Of a DNA stretch of 64,000 nt, positions 1 through 9,001 are shown piece by piece (the stretch's first letter is position 1; each line of letters opens with the position of its first letter). Made by a program: the position numbers and the translations under genes. The notes below the pieces were generated by a model. It ran no database searches, was not told the origin of the DNA, and worked only from the letters and a program-made list of their open reading frames with translations. The DNA comes from Terriglobia bacterium (GTDB lineage Bacteria; Acidobacteriota; Terriglobia; Bryobacterales; UBA6623): positions 94,932 through 158,931 of the forward strand of contig VXMF01000035.1 in assembly GCA_009841225.1 (NCBI GenBank), written 5' to 3'.

Positions 1-76
1 GAGTGTGTGGGAACCAGCCATCAAGAACCTCCAGTGAATTGAAATCTCAGCGTAGCAGACTCAAATCTCGGTGCCC

Positions 77-2665
77 TCAGCGATCCAGATCTGCCTTCCA
101 GTCGTGCAGCAGCGATAACGCCTCGAACGGGCTGACGCGGTCGACGTCTAAGGAGCGGAACTCGGCCATGACACTGTCCTCCGCCGAAACGGCTTTCGGG
201 GTGTCAGCCGGAGGCGGGGAATCGCGCGGCGCGCTGTCGAACTGCTCGTGGTGGGCCAGCACTTCGCCGGCGCGGACCACGACGTCCGGCGGCAGCCCTG
301 CCAGCCGGGCGACTTCGATGCCGTAGCTGCGATCCGCCTTTCCCGCTTCGATCTTGTGGAAGAAAACCAGCTGCTCGCCGGATTGCTTGGCCGACACGTG
401 CAGGTTGAAGACGCCCTTGCGGGCCTTGGGCAAGGCAGTGAGCTCGTGGTAGTGCGTGGCGAAGAGGGTCTTCGCGCGAACCCTGCCGAGGATATACTCG
501 GCGACCGCCCAGGCGATTGCCAGACCGTCGTAGGTCGAGGTCCCTCGGCCGATCTCGTCCAGCAGGACCAGGCTGCGCTCCGTCGCAGTGTTGAGGATCT
601 GGGCCGTCTCCGTCATCTCGACCATGAAGGTGGAACGCCCCTGCGCAAGGTTGTCGCTGGCACCGATACGCGTGAAGATGCGGTCGATCAGCGGCAGCAC
701 AGCGGACCTCGCGGGCACGAACGAGCCGCTTTGGGCCATCACCGCGATTAGCGCGGTCTGCCGCAGATAGGTCGACTTGCCGCCCATGTTGGGTCCGGTT
801 ATCAGGGCGACGAGACGCTCGTCGCTGTCAAGATGCACGTCGTTCTCGATGAATCCCTCGCCGCGCTCTTCCTCCAGCACGCGCTCGACCACCGGGTGCC
901 GCCCGCCCTTGATCTGGATCTCGCCGCCCGGGGTGAAGCGGGGCCGGGAATAGTTTCTCTCGACCGCGACCTCGGCCAAGCCGCGCAGCACGTCGATCTC
1001 TGCGATCGCCGCCGCGCTCGTTCGAATCCTCCCGGCCTGGTCGGCCACGTCAGCCACGAGCGCCTGAAAGATCGCGGCCTCCCTTGCGGCAATGCTCGTC
1101 TCGGCAGCGAGCACCTTGGCCTCGAGTTCCTTCAACTCGGCCGTCGCGAATCGCTCGCCGTTGACGAGCGTTTGCTTGCGCTCGTAACGCTCCGGAACCT
1201 TGGATAGGTTCGGCTTTGAGACCTCGATGAAGAATCCGAAGACGTTATTAAACTTTACCTTTAACGAATCGATTCCCGTGGCGCGTCGCTCGCGCTGCTC
1301 CAGGCCTGCGATAAAGGTCCGGCTGTCGCGCTGGATGGCGCGTAGTTCGTCGAGTTGGGCATCGAATCCCTCGGCGACTGCATTGCCCTCGCCCACCGAA
1401 AGCGACGGCTGCTCGGCGATCGTAGCCGAGATCTGCGCGGCCACGTCCGCAAGCTCGTCCATGCGCTCGAGCAGGGCGGCTAGCCTGCGCGCCGAAAGTT
1501 GCGCGGTGAACTGTCGCAGCTGCGGGATACGCTTCAGCGACGTGCCAAGATTGTACAGATCGCGCGGGTTGGCCGAGCCGAGCGTGACGCGTGCCACCAA
1601 GCGCTCGATGTCGTGGAGTTGATTGAGCTCCGACTGCAGCTCGCTGCGGACGATGGTGTCGCCACAGAGGCTCTCCACCGCCTCTAGGCGCTGCTCGATC
1701 TCTTCCAGGTCGAGGCTGGGTCGCGAGAGCCAGGTGCGCTGCAGCCTAGCCCCCATCGGGGTGGCGGTCCGGTCGAGCGTGAACAGCAGGGTCGTGCGGA
1801 CCTGTTGGTAGAGCGAGTCGAACAGCTCCAGGTGGCGCACGGTGACCGGGTCGAGAACCATCCAATCCGCCTGCTGGACGTACTTCGGCCGTTCCAAGTG
1901 CGCCAGTGCCGAGCGCTGGGTGTCCTTGAGGTAGTGCAGCAGGGCCCCGGCGGTTGCGACGGCGAGCGGGTGGCCGGAGATCCCGAGCCCGTCGAGGCTG
2001 TGCAAGCCGTACATGTCCAGCAGCTGGCGTTGGGCGTAGTCGTGGTCGAACACCCACGGATCGACGCCTGTGACGGTATAGCGCTGCTCGCGGCGGTCGC
2101 CATCGAATCGCAGGCCGAGGTCGGGCTCCGACTCGGCACGAAGGAGTTCCTTCACGCCAAGGGATTGGAGCATGTCCTGGACTTCGGCCGGGCCTAGCTC
2201 GGTCGCCCGGAATTCGCCGGTCGAGACGTCCACGTAGGCGAGTCCGGACACCGAACCGTTCGAATGAACCGCCGCCAAGTAGTTGTTCTCGCTGGCATTT
2301 AGCAGGTTTAGGTCGCTTGTTGTCCCCGGAGAGAGCACCCTGACGACCTCGCGCTTGACCAGCTTGCGCGCCTGCTTGGGGTCCTCGACTTGGTCGCAGA
2401 TGGCGATCCGGTGTCCCTTCTTCAGCAGCTTGGCCAGGTAACCGTCGACCGAATGGGCGGGCACGCCGCACATCGGGATCGGATTTCCCGTGCGGTCCCG
2501 CCGCTTGGTCAGGGTGATCTCCAGATCTTTCGAGGCCCTGATCGCGTCGTCGTAGAAGAGCTCGAAGAAGTCGCCGAGCCGGAAGAAGAGCAAGCAGCCC
2601 GGATGCTCCTGCTTGGCGGCGAAGTATTGCCGCATCACAGGGGTGGTAGACAAGTGTTGGGCCAT
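77..2665 (-). CDS. mutS: DNA mismatch repair protein MutS
   Basis: Recognises base mismatches and small insertion/deletion loops and licenses repair with MutL in the cytoplasm. The protein is 862 aa from the ATG chosen here, the usual MutS length. The N-terminal mismatch-reading domain holds the Phe-x-Glu element (FFRLGDFFELF) and the CGVPAHS stretch. The C-terminal ATPase has Walker A GPNMGGKST near residue 622 and Walker B LLDEIGRGTSTYDG near 700. A TTG at 2713 would add 16 residues, but the ATG at 2665 (MAQHLSTTPVMRQY) matches where MutS proteins normally begin. It is divergent from the lipoprotein/TonB receptor operon and has no partner mutL in the window. Confidence 0.97.
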   Translation of the reverse strand: MAQHLSTTPVMRQYFAAKQEHPGCLLFFRLGDFFELFYDDAIRASKDLEITLTKRRDRTGNPIPMCGVPAHSVDGYLAKLLKKGHRIAICDQVEDPKQARKLVKREVVRVLSPGTTSDLNLLNASENNYLAAVHSNGSVSGLAYVDVSTGEFRATELGPAEVQDMLQSLGVKELLRAESEPDLGLRFDGDRREQRYTVTGVDPWVFDHDYAQRQLLDMYGLHSLDGLGISGHPLAVATAGALLHYLKDTQRSALAHLERPKYVQQADWMVLDPVTVRHLELFDSLYQQVRTTLLFTLDRTATPMGARLQRTWLSRPSLDLEEIEQRLEAVESLCGDTIVRSELQSELNQLHDIERLVARVTLGSANPRDLYNLGTSLKRIPQLRQFTAQLSARRLAALLERMDELADVAAQISATIAEQPSLSVGEGNAVAEGFDAQLDELRAIQRDSRTFIAGLEQRERRATGIDSLKVKFNNVFGFFIEVSKPNLSKVPERYERKQTLVNGERFATAELKELEAKVLAAETSIAAREAAIFQALVADVADQAGRIRTSAAAIAEIDVLRGLAEVAVERNYSRPRFTPGGEIQIKGGRHPVVERVLEEERGEGFIENDVHLDSDERLVALITGPNMGGKSTYLRQTALIAVMAQSGSFVPARSAVLPLIDRIFTRIGASDNLAQGRSTFMVEMTETAQILNTATERSLVLLDEIGRGTSTYDGLAIAWAVAEYILGRVRAKTLFATHYHELTALPKARKGVFNLHVSAKQSGEQLVFFHKIEAGKADRSYGIEVARLAGLPPDVVVRAGEVLAHHEQFDSAPRDSPPPADTPKAVSAEDSVMAEFRSLDVDRVSPFEALSLLHDWKADLDR

Positions 2666-2760
2666 CCGGGAGGTGTTTGCGACCCTTCGAGTATAGCGCC
2701 ACGTGCGGCGCAAGAACTGGCCCCTTCCCCTTGCGAGCGGCCTTGCGTTCTAATGAAATC

Positions 2761-3300
2761 ATGCCTCGAGATTTCGGCTCTCCGCCCATGATCGATCCCG
2801 GCGGCACACGCCTTGCGGGGCCGCGGGCCTGTTCGCTGGCCGTGATGGCGTTGTCTGTGGCAGCCCTGATTTCCTGCGGCACGGCGGGAGAACCGGCCGC
2901 AGCCTCGGAAGCCGGCATCCAAGGGCTATGGGAGGTCACGTCGGTGCGCAACCTGACCAAGGGCGAGGACCAGCCCCACAGGCGCGAGTACCACCAGTTC
3001 GGCGACACGCACCAGATGGTGATCCTGGCGGGCGAGGACCGGCCCAAGCTGACTAAGTCCCTGAGCGACATGACGCCGGAGGAGTTCCAGAGCCAGCAGC
3101 CGCTCGGGGCCGGCCTCTACCGTTACGAATGGGACGGTCAGAAGAAGGTCGTGCGTACAAATGTCGTGGCGCTGTCGGCCTATTACGAGGGTCGCTCGTT
3201 TCCCGGAGAGCTGGTGCTCTCGGGAGACACGCTCGTGCTCCGCGACAGCCATTCGGCCGATGGCGACGAGCGCGAGTGGACGATGAGGCGGGTCAAGTGA
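2761..3300 (+). CDS. Small lipoprotein with a lipocalin-like domain, function unknown
   Basis: About 179 aa from the ATG at 2761; ATG 2788 is an alternative. After a basic N-terminus comes a hydrophobic stretch ending in a lipobox-like LISC at about residue 40, followed by a short Ala/Gly/Glu linker. This suggests a secreted lipid-anchored protein. The mature part starts GLWEVTSVRN and is rich in beta-strand-like alternation with a C-terminal EWTMRRV, reminiscent of the small lipocalin-like proteins of Acidobacteriota. No catalytic motif is visible. Its TGA overlaps the GTG start of the TonB receptor, so the two genes are probably translationally coupled. The family assignment is tentative. 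Confidence 0.7.
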   Translation: MPRDFGSPPMIDPGGTRLAGPRACSLAVMALSVAALISCGTAGEPAAASEAGIQGLWEVTSVRNLTKGEDQPHRREYHQFGDTHQMVILAGEDRPKLTKSLSDMTPEEFQSQQPLGAGLYRYEWDGQKKVVRTNVVALSAYYEGRSFPGELVLSGDTLVLRDSHSADGDEREWTMRRVK

Positions 3301-6300
3301 AGCGCCTGCAAGACGGCGACTGCGGCCTCGGCCGCCACCGTGTGATTTGGACGACCGCCCGCGCTCGCCGCTCCTCTGCGGCACTGTGGCTGGCATTGGC
3401 GAGCCTGGCGGTGACAGGAACGATCGCGCCCGAGCTCTGCGGGCAGTCCGATGCGACCCTGCAGGGAACAGTCACCGATCCGCAGGGTCGGGTGGTTCCG
3501 CGTGCGGAAGTCACTGTGACCCACAGCGGCACGGGCGTTTCGCGCGAGGTCACCACCACTGGCGACGGGCGCTACGCCATCGCGGCTCTGCAGCCGGGCA
3601 GCTATTCGGTCACCGTTTCCCGGCGCGGGTTCCGGCTGGTCGAGGCCGTGGGGATTCTGCTCACCAGCGGCCGAATCGCCGAATACGACGTGCGCCTGGA
3701 ACTGGGCATGACCCAGGATGCCATTGAAGTGGAGGGCAATCTCTCCTTGGTCTCCACGAATGCCGCGGACTGGGGCGGGCTCGTGCCGGAACGCAATCTG
3801 CGCGACCTGCCGCTGAACGGTCGCGACCTGTTTGAACTCTCGGTGCTAGAGCCCGGCGCCACGCTGCCCGCTTCGGCGCGGGTCGGGCTGGCGCAAGGCA
3901 TCGGGCGACAGATCTCGGTGCTCGGCTCGCGCCCGAACCAGAACAGCTTCCAGCTAGACGGGGTCTACGTCAACGACGCCGCTTCTGCGGCGCCCGCCAG
4001 CGCCACCGGTAACGTGCTCGGGCTGGAGATGGTCCAAGAGGTCCATTTGGTGACGAGCCCTTACAGCGCCGAGTACGGCCGCACCGCAGGCGGGGTGTTC
4101 ACGGCGGTGTCCCGGTCGGGAGAGAACCGTTTTCACGGCAGCGCCTACGAATACCTGCGCAACAACTCGTTGGACGCGCGGAATTTCTTCGATTCCCCTG
4201 CCGCCGGGGCCCCTCCGCTGCGGCGCAACCACTTCGGGGCACTGCTGGGCGGGCCGGTGGTGCGGGACCGGGCGTTCTTCCTGCTCAACTACGAGAGCTT
4301 GCGCGAGCGCCGGGCCAGGACGGCTCGCCCGGCCGTGCCCACGCCAGAGGCTCGCCTCGGCCACCTGCCGGGCGAGGACATTCCCGTAGCCGCCGAAGTG
4401 CGTCCCTACTTGGACCTGTACCCGCTGCCCAATGGGCGCGACTTCGGGGATGGCACGGCCGCTTCCATCCGCCAGTTGAACGATCGCGTCGACGAGACCT
4501 ACCTGTCGGGAAAGTTGGACCTGGTCCTCGATTCGGCGACGCAGCTGGCTGCACGCTACACGTTCGACGATGCCGCGGCCCGCACGCCGGACCCGATGGA
4601 CCTGTGGGTGTTCGGGCTCGACTCGCGCGACAACTTCCTGCACACCCAGCTCAAGCGGGTCCATTCTCCCGTGATGCTGTCGACTTGGCGGGCGGCCTTC
4701 AGCCGGGTCGACAACTTTGAGAACAGTTCCACCTCTGTGGCGCCCTCGCTCGCGTTCGTCGACGGCCAGCCGATGGGCTCGATCACGGTGAACGGGCTGA
4801 GCAACATGGGCGGCTTCCAAGCCCGCGCCCGGCCGCGCCGCTTCATCCTCGAGAGCTACCAGTTCGGGGCTTCTCTCGTGCGCACGACGGGCAAGAGCAC
4901 CTTGCGGATGGGAGCGGGCTACGACCGCGTACACTTCGACCAGCGCTCCGATCTCAGTGCGGTTGGCTCGTACACGTTCGACTCGCTGGCCCTGCTGCTG
5001 CAGGCCCGCCCTCGCATCGCCGAGGTGATGCAGCCCGGCTCCGACACCGTCCGGAACTGGCGCTACAACCAGTACTTCGGCTATCTCCAGCACGAGTTCA
5101 GGGTCTTCGACATCTTCAGCGTCAGCATGGGCGTGCGCTACGAATCGGTCTCGACGCCGACCGAGGTCAACGGCAAGATCGCCGTGCTGCGGGACTTCGT
5201 CAACGATCCCCAAACGACGCTCGGCGGCCCCCTCTGGCAGAACCCGTCTAAGGACAACTTCGCGCCTCGGATCTCGGTGGCGTTCGACCCCGTCGGCGAT
5301 TCCCGCACGGTTGCCCGGGGTGGCTTCGGGATCTTCTACGACCAGCTTGGCAGCCGCGAGCTGACCATCGCCGGCGTCCGCACGCCGCCTCTGTTCAACC
5401 GCATCTTGGTGTTCGGGCGCCCGGGCTTTCCAGACATCCTTCAAGCGGCCCAGGGCCGCAACCCTTCCAAGTCGATGGACGGCGTGGACTATAACCTCAA
5501 CCAGCCCTACGTCGCTCGCTGGCAGGCATCGATGGAACGCCAGCTGAGCCCGAGCACGGTGATCCGGGCCGGCTACAGCGGTGCCCGCGGCATCCACCTG
5601 TTCGGCCAGCTGATCAGCGTGAACTCTCCGATCCCGGAGATCCAGAGCGACGGACGCTATTTCTTTCCCCAGGGCAGCCCCTACGTCAATCCGGCCTTTT
5701 CGCGCATCGGGCTGCGCCGGACCCAGTTCAATTCCTTCTACCAAGGGATTACCTTCAGCCTGCAGAGCCGCTTGGCCAAGCGGCTGTCGGTGCGCGGCAA
5801 GTACACGTGGAGCCGCTCCATCGACGAGGCCTCGAACCACACCTTCAACGATTTCGTGGCCAGCGACCAGGTGCCCACCGTATGGAACTACCGTGCCAAC
5901 AGGGGGCGCTCGGACTTCGACCAAGAGCACGTCGTGGCTGGGAACATCTCGCTGGAACTATGGAGAGGGAAGGGTTCGCCGGCCGCGGCCGTCCTCGGGG
6001 GCTGGCAGCTGCACGGCATCATGCAAGTGCTATCCGGTACGCCGTTTGCTCCACGCGTGGGCTTCGACCGGGCGCGCCTACGGCCGGGTTTCGGCGACGT
6101 CGGGCAGCGTCCCGATCTGGTCGAGGGCCGCACGTCCTCGAACATCGTCCTGGGCGACCCGTCGCGCTACTTCGACCCGACAGCGTTCACGCTGCCCGAG
6201 GCGGGCTACCTAGGCACGCTTGGGCGCGGCACGCTGCGCGGACCGGGAATCTTCGCGATGGACATCGCGTTGCACAAAGCGCTGGTCTCGACCGAGCGCC

Positions 6301-6476
6301 AGAGCCTGAAACTGCGCGCCGAGGCGTTCAACGTGACTAACCACCCGAATTTCCAAGTGCCATCCGGCCGTGCGCTCTTCACGCGGTCCGGCGGTCGCAT
6401 CGGCAGCGCCGGACGCGTCACTTCGACTAGCACTTCGTCCCGACAAATCCAGCTGGCGCTGCGCTGGGAATTCTGA
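3297..6476 (+). CDS. TonB-dependent outer-membrane receptor with N-terminal carboxypeptidase-regulatory domain (Oar-like)
   Basis: Predicted outer-membrane active transporter of about 1059 aa. A signal peptide (ALWLALASLAVTGTIA) precedes the mature start near GQSDATLQG. A CarboxypepD_reg-like beta-sandwich follows (GTVTDPQGRVVPRAEVTV to about residue 100). The plug domain includes LPLNGRDLFELSVLEPGA, and the long beta-barrel ends in IQLALRWEF with a terminal Phe. This architecture is expanded in Acidobacteriota; the substrate cannot be read from sequence. The GTG at 3297 is chosen because it overlaps the upstream stop (GTGA); GTG 3342 would also leave a full signal peptide. A GMC oxidoreductase starts 34 bp after the stop, suggesting coupled uptake and oxidation of a substrate. 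Confidence 0.92.
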   Translation: MKRLQDGDCGLGRHRVIWTTARARRSSAALWLALASLAVTGTIAPELCGQSDATLQGTVTDPQGRVVPRAEVTVTHSGTGVSREVTTTGDGRYAIAALQPGSYSVTVSRRGFRLVEAVGILLTSGRIAEYDVRLELGMTQDAIEVEGNLSLVSTNAADWGGLVPERNLRDLPLNGRDLFELSVLEPGATLPASARVGLAQGIGRQISVLGSRPNQNSFQLDGVYVNDAASAAPASATGNVLGLEMVQEVHLVTSPYSAEYGRTAGGVFTAVSRSGENRFHGSAYEYLRNNSLDARNFFDSPAAGAPPLRRNHFGALLGGPVVRDRAFFLLNYESLRERRARTARPAVPTPEARLGHLPGEDIPVAAEVRPYLDLYPLPNGRDFGDGTAASIRQLNDRVDETYLSGKLDLVLDSATQLAARYTFDDAAARTPDPMDLWVFGLDSRDNFLHTQLKRVHSPVMLSTWRAAFSRVDNFENSSTSVAPSLAFVDGQPMGSITVNGLSNMGGFQARARPRRFILESYQFGASLVRTTGKSTLRMGAGYDRVHFDQRSDLSAVGSYTFDSLALLLQARPRIAEVMQPGSDTVRNWRYNQYFGYLQHEFRVFDIFSVSMGVRYESVSTPTEVNGKIAVLRDFVNDPQTTLGGPLWQNPSKDNFAPRISVAFDPVGDSRTVARGGFGIFYDQLGSRELTIAGVRTPPLFNRILVFGRPGFPDILQAAQGRNPSKSMDGVDYNLNQPYVARWQASMERQLSPSTVIRAGYSGARGIHLFGQLISVNSPIPEIQSDGRYFFPQGSPYVNPAFSRIGLRRTQFNSFYQGITFSLQSRLAKRLSVRGKYTWSRSIDEASNHTFNDFVASDQVPTVWNYRANRGRSDFDQEHVVAGNISLELWRGKGSPAAAVLGGWQLHGIMQVLSGTPFAPRVGFDRARLRPGFGDVGQRPDLVEGRTSSNIVLGDPSRYFDPTAFTLPEAGYLGTLGRGTLRGPGIFAMDIALHKALVSTERQSLKLRAEAFNVTNHPNFQVPSGRALFTRSGGRIGSAGRVTSTSTSSRQIQLALRWEF

Positions 6477-6510
6477 AGCCCGGAAGGGGCTGATTGCTAG
6501 ACTGATCGGG

Positions 6511-8223
6511 ATGTTGCAAACGATCGCGCGTGGCCGAGACGCCTACGACGCCGTCATCGTTGGTTCTGGCGCCACCGGAGGGGTGGCCGCCTGGCAACTT
6601 GCAGAAGCCGGCCTGAAGGTCTGCGTGCTCGAGGCCGGTCCGAAGATCACGGACGCGGATTTCACCGAGCACGTAATGCCGTACGACCTGAAGTATCGCG
6701 GGAACTCCTCGGGGTACGTTGGCGGGATCCCCAAGTCTCCCGATCTAATGCGCAACCGCCCGATTCAAGGGCTGGTGTATGCGTGCCGGGAGTCGAACTA
6801 CAAGTGGTTTGCCGACGATATCCGGAATCCCTACCAAACGCCGGGTGACAGCTCGTTCCACTGGATCCGCATGCGCGTGCTTGGCGGACGCTCCCTGTCT
6901 TGGGGCCGTCAGTCGTATCGCATGGGAGACATCGACTTCCGCTGCGCCGATCGCGATGGCTATGGCGAGAACTGGGGCATCCAATACGCAGACCTGGTTT
7001 CGTACTACGAAAAGGTTGAGCGCTACATCGGGATCGCGGGCATTGCCGAGGGCCTGGACCAACTCCCCGACAGCGTGTTCATGCCGCCGATGCCATTCAG
7101 CTGCGGGGAGAGTCTCTTCCGCAATCGCCTGCGCGCCCGCATGGGCCGGGTCGCCACTATCGGGCGGACTGCGATCATCACAAAGCCGCTGAACGGTCGC
7201 CAGCCCTGCCATTATTGCGGCCCGTGCGAGCAGGGCTGCGTGACGCATTCGTACTACAACAGCCCCACCACCACGCTCAAGGCGGCTCTGGAGACGGGCA
7301 ACTGCGACTTGGTCGTGGATGCTGTCGCCAGCCACGTGACGAAGGACCCCAGCACCGGCAAGGCCGCGGGCGTGGCATATGTGGACCGCACTACCCGGGT
7401 GCCGCGAGAAGTCCGGGGCAAGGTGGTCGTGCTGTGCGCCTCGACGCTGGAATCGACCCGCCTGATGATGCACTCAGCCGACTATGGGCTCGATTTCAAC
7501 TCCAGCGGCGTGCTCGGCCGCTACTTGATGGACCACATCTACCAAGGCGGGGCGTCCGGGCTCATGCCCGAGCTGGAAGCCAAGCCATGGGCTGGCCCAC
7601 CGGCCCGCCCCAACGGCATCTATGTCCCGCGTTTCCGCAACATCGATCGCACGCACACGAACGGGATGATCCGAGGCTATGGATATCAGGGTCGTAGCTC
7701 TCCTAGCTTCAAGCTCGGCGCGCCGGGATTCGGAGAGAGCTACAAGCGGGCGGTCCACGATCGTGCGGAGTGGCACACGAGCATTGGCGCTTGGTGCGAG
7801 TCCCTTCCGCGCTACGACAACTACGTCACGCTGAACCGGGACCGGCGGGACGCGTGGGGCATCCCGACACTCGACATCCACTTCTCGTGGTCGGACAACG
7901 AATTGGCTCTGTGGAATGATGCCCGCGTGCAGGCAGCCGAGATGCTCGAAGCAACCGGCCACAAGGACGTCCGGATGACTGGCAGGCCTTCGATCGGCGG
8001 ATTCTGCATTCACGAGGTCGGCACGGCACGCATGGGCAGCGATCCGCGCAAGTCGGTTCTGAACACTTGGACGCAGGCCAACGATGTCGACAACGTCTTC
8101 GTCACCGACGGAGCGGCTTGGGCGTCGATCGGGTGTCAGAACCCAACGCTGACCATGATGGCCATCACAGCCCGGGCGACGGAGTACATCGCCGAAGAGG
8201 GCAAGAAGGGGCGCTGGGCCTAG
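6511..8223 (+). CDS. GMC-family FAD oxidoreductase with a ferredoxin-like four-cysteine motif
   Basis: A 570-aa FAD-dependent dehydrogenase related to the catalytic subunits of gluconate 2-dehydrogenase and FAD-glucose dehydrogenase. The N-terminus carries the dinucleotide-binding motif IVGSGATGG and the FAD-contacting LEAGP. The C-terminal part carries EVGTARMG and GCQNPTLTMMA, typical of the GMC_oxred_C catalytic region. Residues 233-243 read CHYCGPCEQGC (CxxCxxCxxxC). The FAD-glucose dehydrogenase catalytic subunit is known to bind an Fe-S cluster, so an electron-transfer cluster is a reasonable inference here. No signal peptide is evident. No subunit-3 gene lies beside it, unlike the second GMC gene at 18.9 kb. 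It probably belongs to the same operon as the TonB receptor. Confidence 0.93.
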   Translation: MLQTIARGRDAYDAVIVGSGATGGVAAWQLAEAGLKVCVLEAGPKITDADFTEHVMPYDLKYRGNSSGYVGGIPKSPDLMRNRPIQGLVYACRESNYKWFADDIRNPYQTPGDSSFHWIRMRVLGGRSLSWGRQSYRMGDIDFRCADRDGYGENWGIQYADLVSYYEKVERYIGIAGIAEGLDQLPDSVFMPPMPFSCGESLFRNRLRARMGRVATIGRTAIITKPLNGRQPCHYCGPCEQGCVTHSYYNSPTTTLKAALETGNCDLVVDAVASHVTKDPSTGKAAGVAYVDRTTRVPREVRGKVVVLCASTLESTRLMMHSADYGLDFNSSGVLGRYLMDHIYQGGASGLMPELEAKPWAGPPARPNGIYVPRFRNIDRTHTNGMIRGYGYQGRSSPSFKLGAPGFGESYKRAVHDRAEWHTSIGAWCESLPRYDNYVTLNRDRRDAWGIPTLDIHFSWSDNELALWNDARVQAAEMLEATGHKDVRMTGRPSIGGFCIHEVGTARMGSDPRKSVLNTWTQANDVDNVFVTDGAAWASIGCQNPTLTMMAITARATEYIAEEGKKGRWA

Positions 8224-8251
8224 CCCTGCGGAGAGCGGTCAGGCGGCAGTC

Positions 8252-8277
8252 AAAATACCACGGGCACCCGGTGCCCG
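8252..8277 (-). terminator. Candidate terminator hairpin after the PIN/antitoxin pair
   Basis: Positions 8261-8277 form a perfect stem (CGGGCA/TGCCCG around CCCGG). Read on the minus strand, the hairpin is followed by GTGGTATTTT, a weak U-run. It sits between the convergent GMC gene and the antitoxin stop, so it would end the minus-strand toxin/antitoxin transcript. The short, interrupted U-tract makes this only a candidate. Confidence 0.45.
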
Positions 8278-8296
8278 GATCGGCGACCGGCCGGCT

Positions 8297-8485
8297 CTAT
8301 GAGTCGGTTCCTGCCGATTCCTCTTGGTCGGCAGCTTTGTGCAGGGCCTGCAAGTCCACGATGCGGTGTGCGTGTTCCTGTTGTCTACGCTGAAGGTCCG
8401 CTGCAAGCCGCGTGACGTCGTATCCGCACTCCCGAGCCATGGCTTCCTTGACCCGCCACAGTTCCTCAATCACCTCATCCGCCAT
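8297..8485 (-). CDS. Putative antitoxin of the PIN-domain toxin
   Basis: A 62-aa protein (MADEVIEELWRVKEAMARECG start), mainly charged helix. It resembles the small proteins usually encoded immediately after PIN toxins of the type starting VYIETSVVSYLTARP. It overlaps the end of the toxin gene by 11 nt, which indicates translational coupling. The Glu/Arg-rich C-terminal half would be the expected toxin-binding part. No DNA-binding domain is recognisable by eye. The antitoxin role is inferred from position and general resemblance. Confidence 0.65.
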   Translation of the reverse strand: MADEVIEELWRVKEAMARECGYDVTRLAADLQRRQQEHAHRIVDLQALHKAADQEESAGTDS

Positions 8486-8966
8486 CGCCTAATCCTAGCA
8501 TCAGTTCCCGTGGTGTGCAGATCTCGGGACAAGCGTAACCCAGCCGGCTGCATGCGTCTCGCATGGTTGGCTTTGTTATCGCGTTGTCAAGATGCTTGTA
8601 GTTCCATGTCAGCAAGTAGTCGATGCCGTGTACCGCTGCATGAGCGACGTGGAGCGCATCGTTCAATGCCTTCTCGGGAAGAGCTCCAGCCCGCAAGAGC
8701 GAAGAGGCCAGCGCTCTCACCACGTCCGTCATAGGTAGGATCGGGACCTCTGACAACGCAGCTAGTCTACGTCTACGCGCCCCCTGATCTCCCCGGTCAG
8801 CCTCTTGGATGGTGATCTCGGATGTATATAAATCGAATCCGCTCTTTTGTTCCTCCCACCAGTCGATAGTGATCTTTTGGCAGGCGGCCGCCAACAGATC
8901 CGTCGTCGGTCGAGCGGTCAGGTAGGATACCACCGACGTTTCGATATAGACCGTATTCTGGGCCAT
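8475..8966 (-). CDS. PIN-domain ribonuclease, VapC-like toxin
   Basis: A 163-aa PIN-domain protein, probably a metal-dependent endoribonuclease toxin of a type II system. The N-terminal strand VYIETSVVSYL would carry an early acidic residue (Glu in this subgroup rather than the usual Asp). Further acidic positions occur in EITIQEADRGD and in LNDALHVAHAAVHGIDYLLTWN near residues 110-125. The toxin precedes its antitoxin on the transcript, reversed from the classical antitoxin-first order. The pair lies between a GMC oxidoreductase and DUF971 and looks like a small accessory insertion. Confidence 0.85.
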   Translation of the reverse strand: MAQNTVYIETSVVSYLTARPTTDLLAAACQKITIDWWEEQKSGFDLYTSEITIQEADRGDQGARRRRLAALSEVPILPMTDVVRALASSLLRAGALPEKALNDALHVAHAAVHGIDYLLTWNYKHLDNAITKPTMRDACSRLGYACPEICTPRELMLGLGDGG

Positions 8967-9001
8967 CGGTGTGTCCAGCGGTCCATCCTAGCAATGGACA
9001 C

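Noticed and set aside
1746..3071. 441-codon minus-strand ORF across the mutS 5' end and the lipoprotein gene
   Set aside because: Arg/Pro/Gly-rich with no family resemblance; it is an out-of-frame shadow of mutS extended into the antisense of the lipoprotein.
3954..5930. 658-codon minus-strand ORF opposite the TonB receptor
   Set aside because: Composition is that of antisense in a GC-rich gene; the plus strand encodes a clear full-length receptor.
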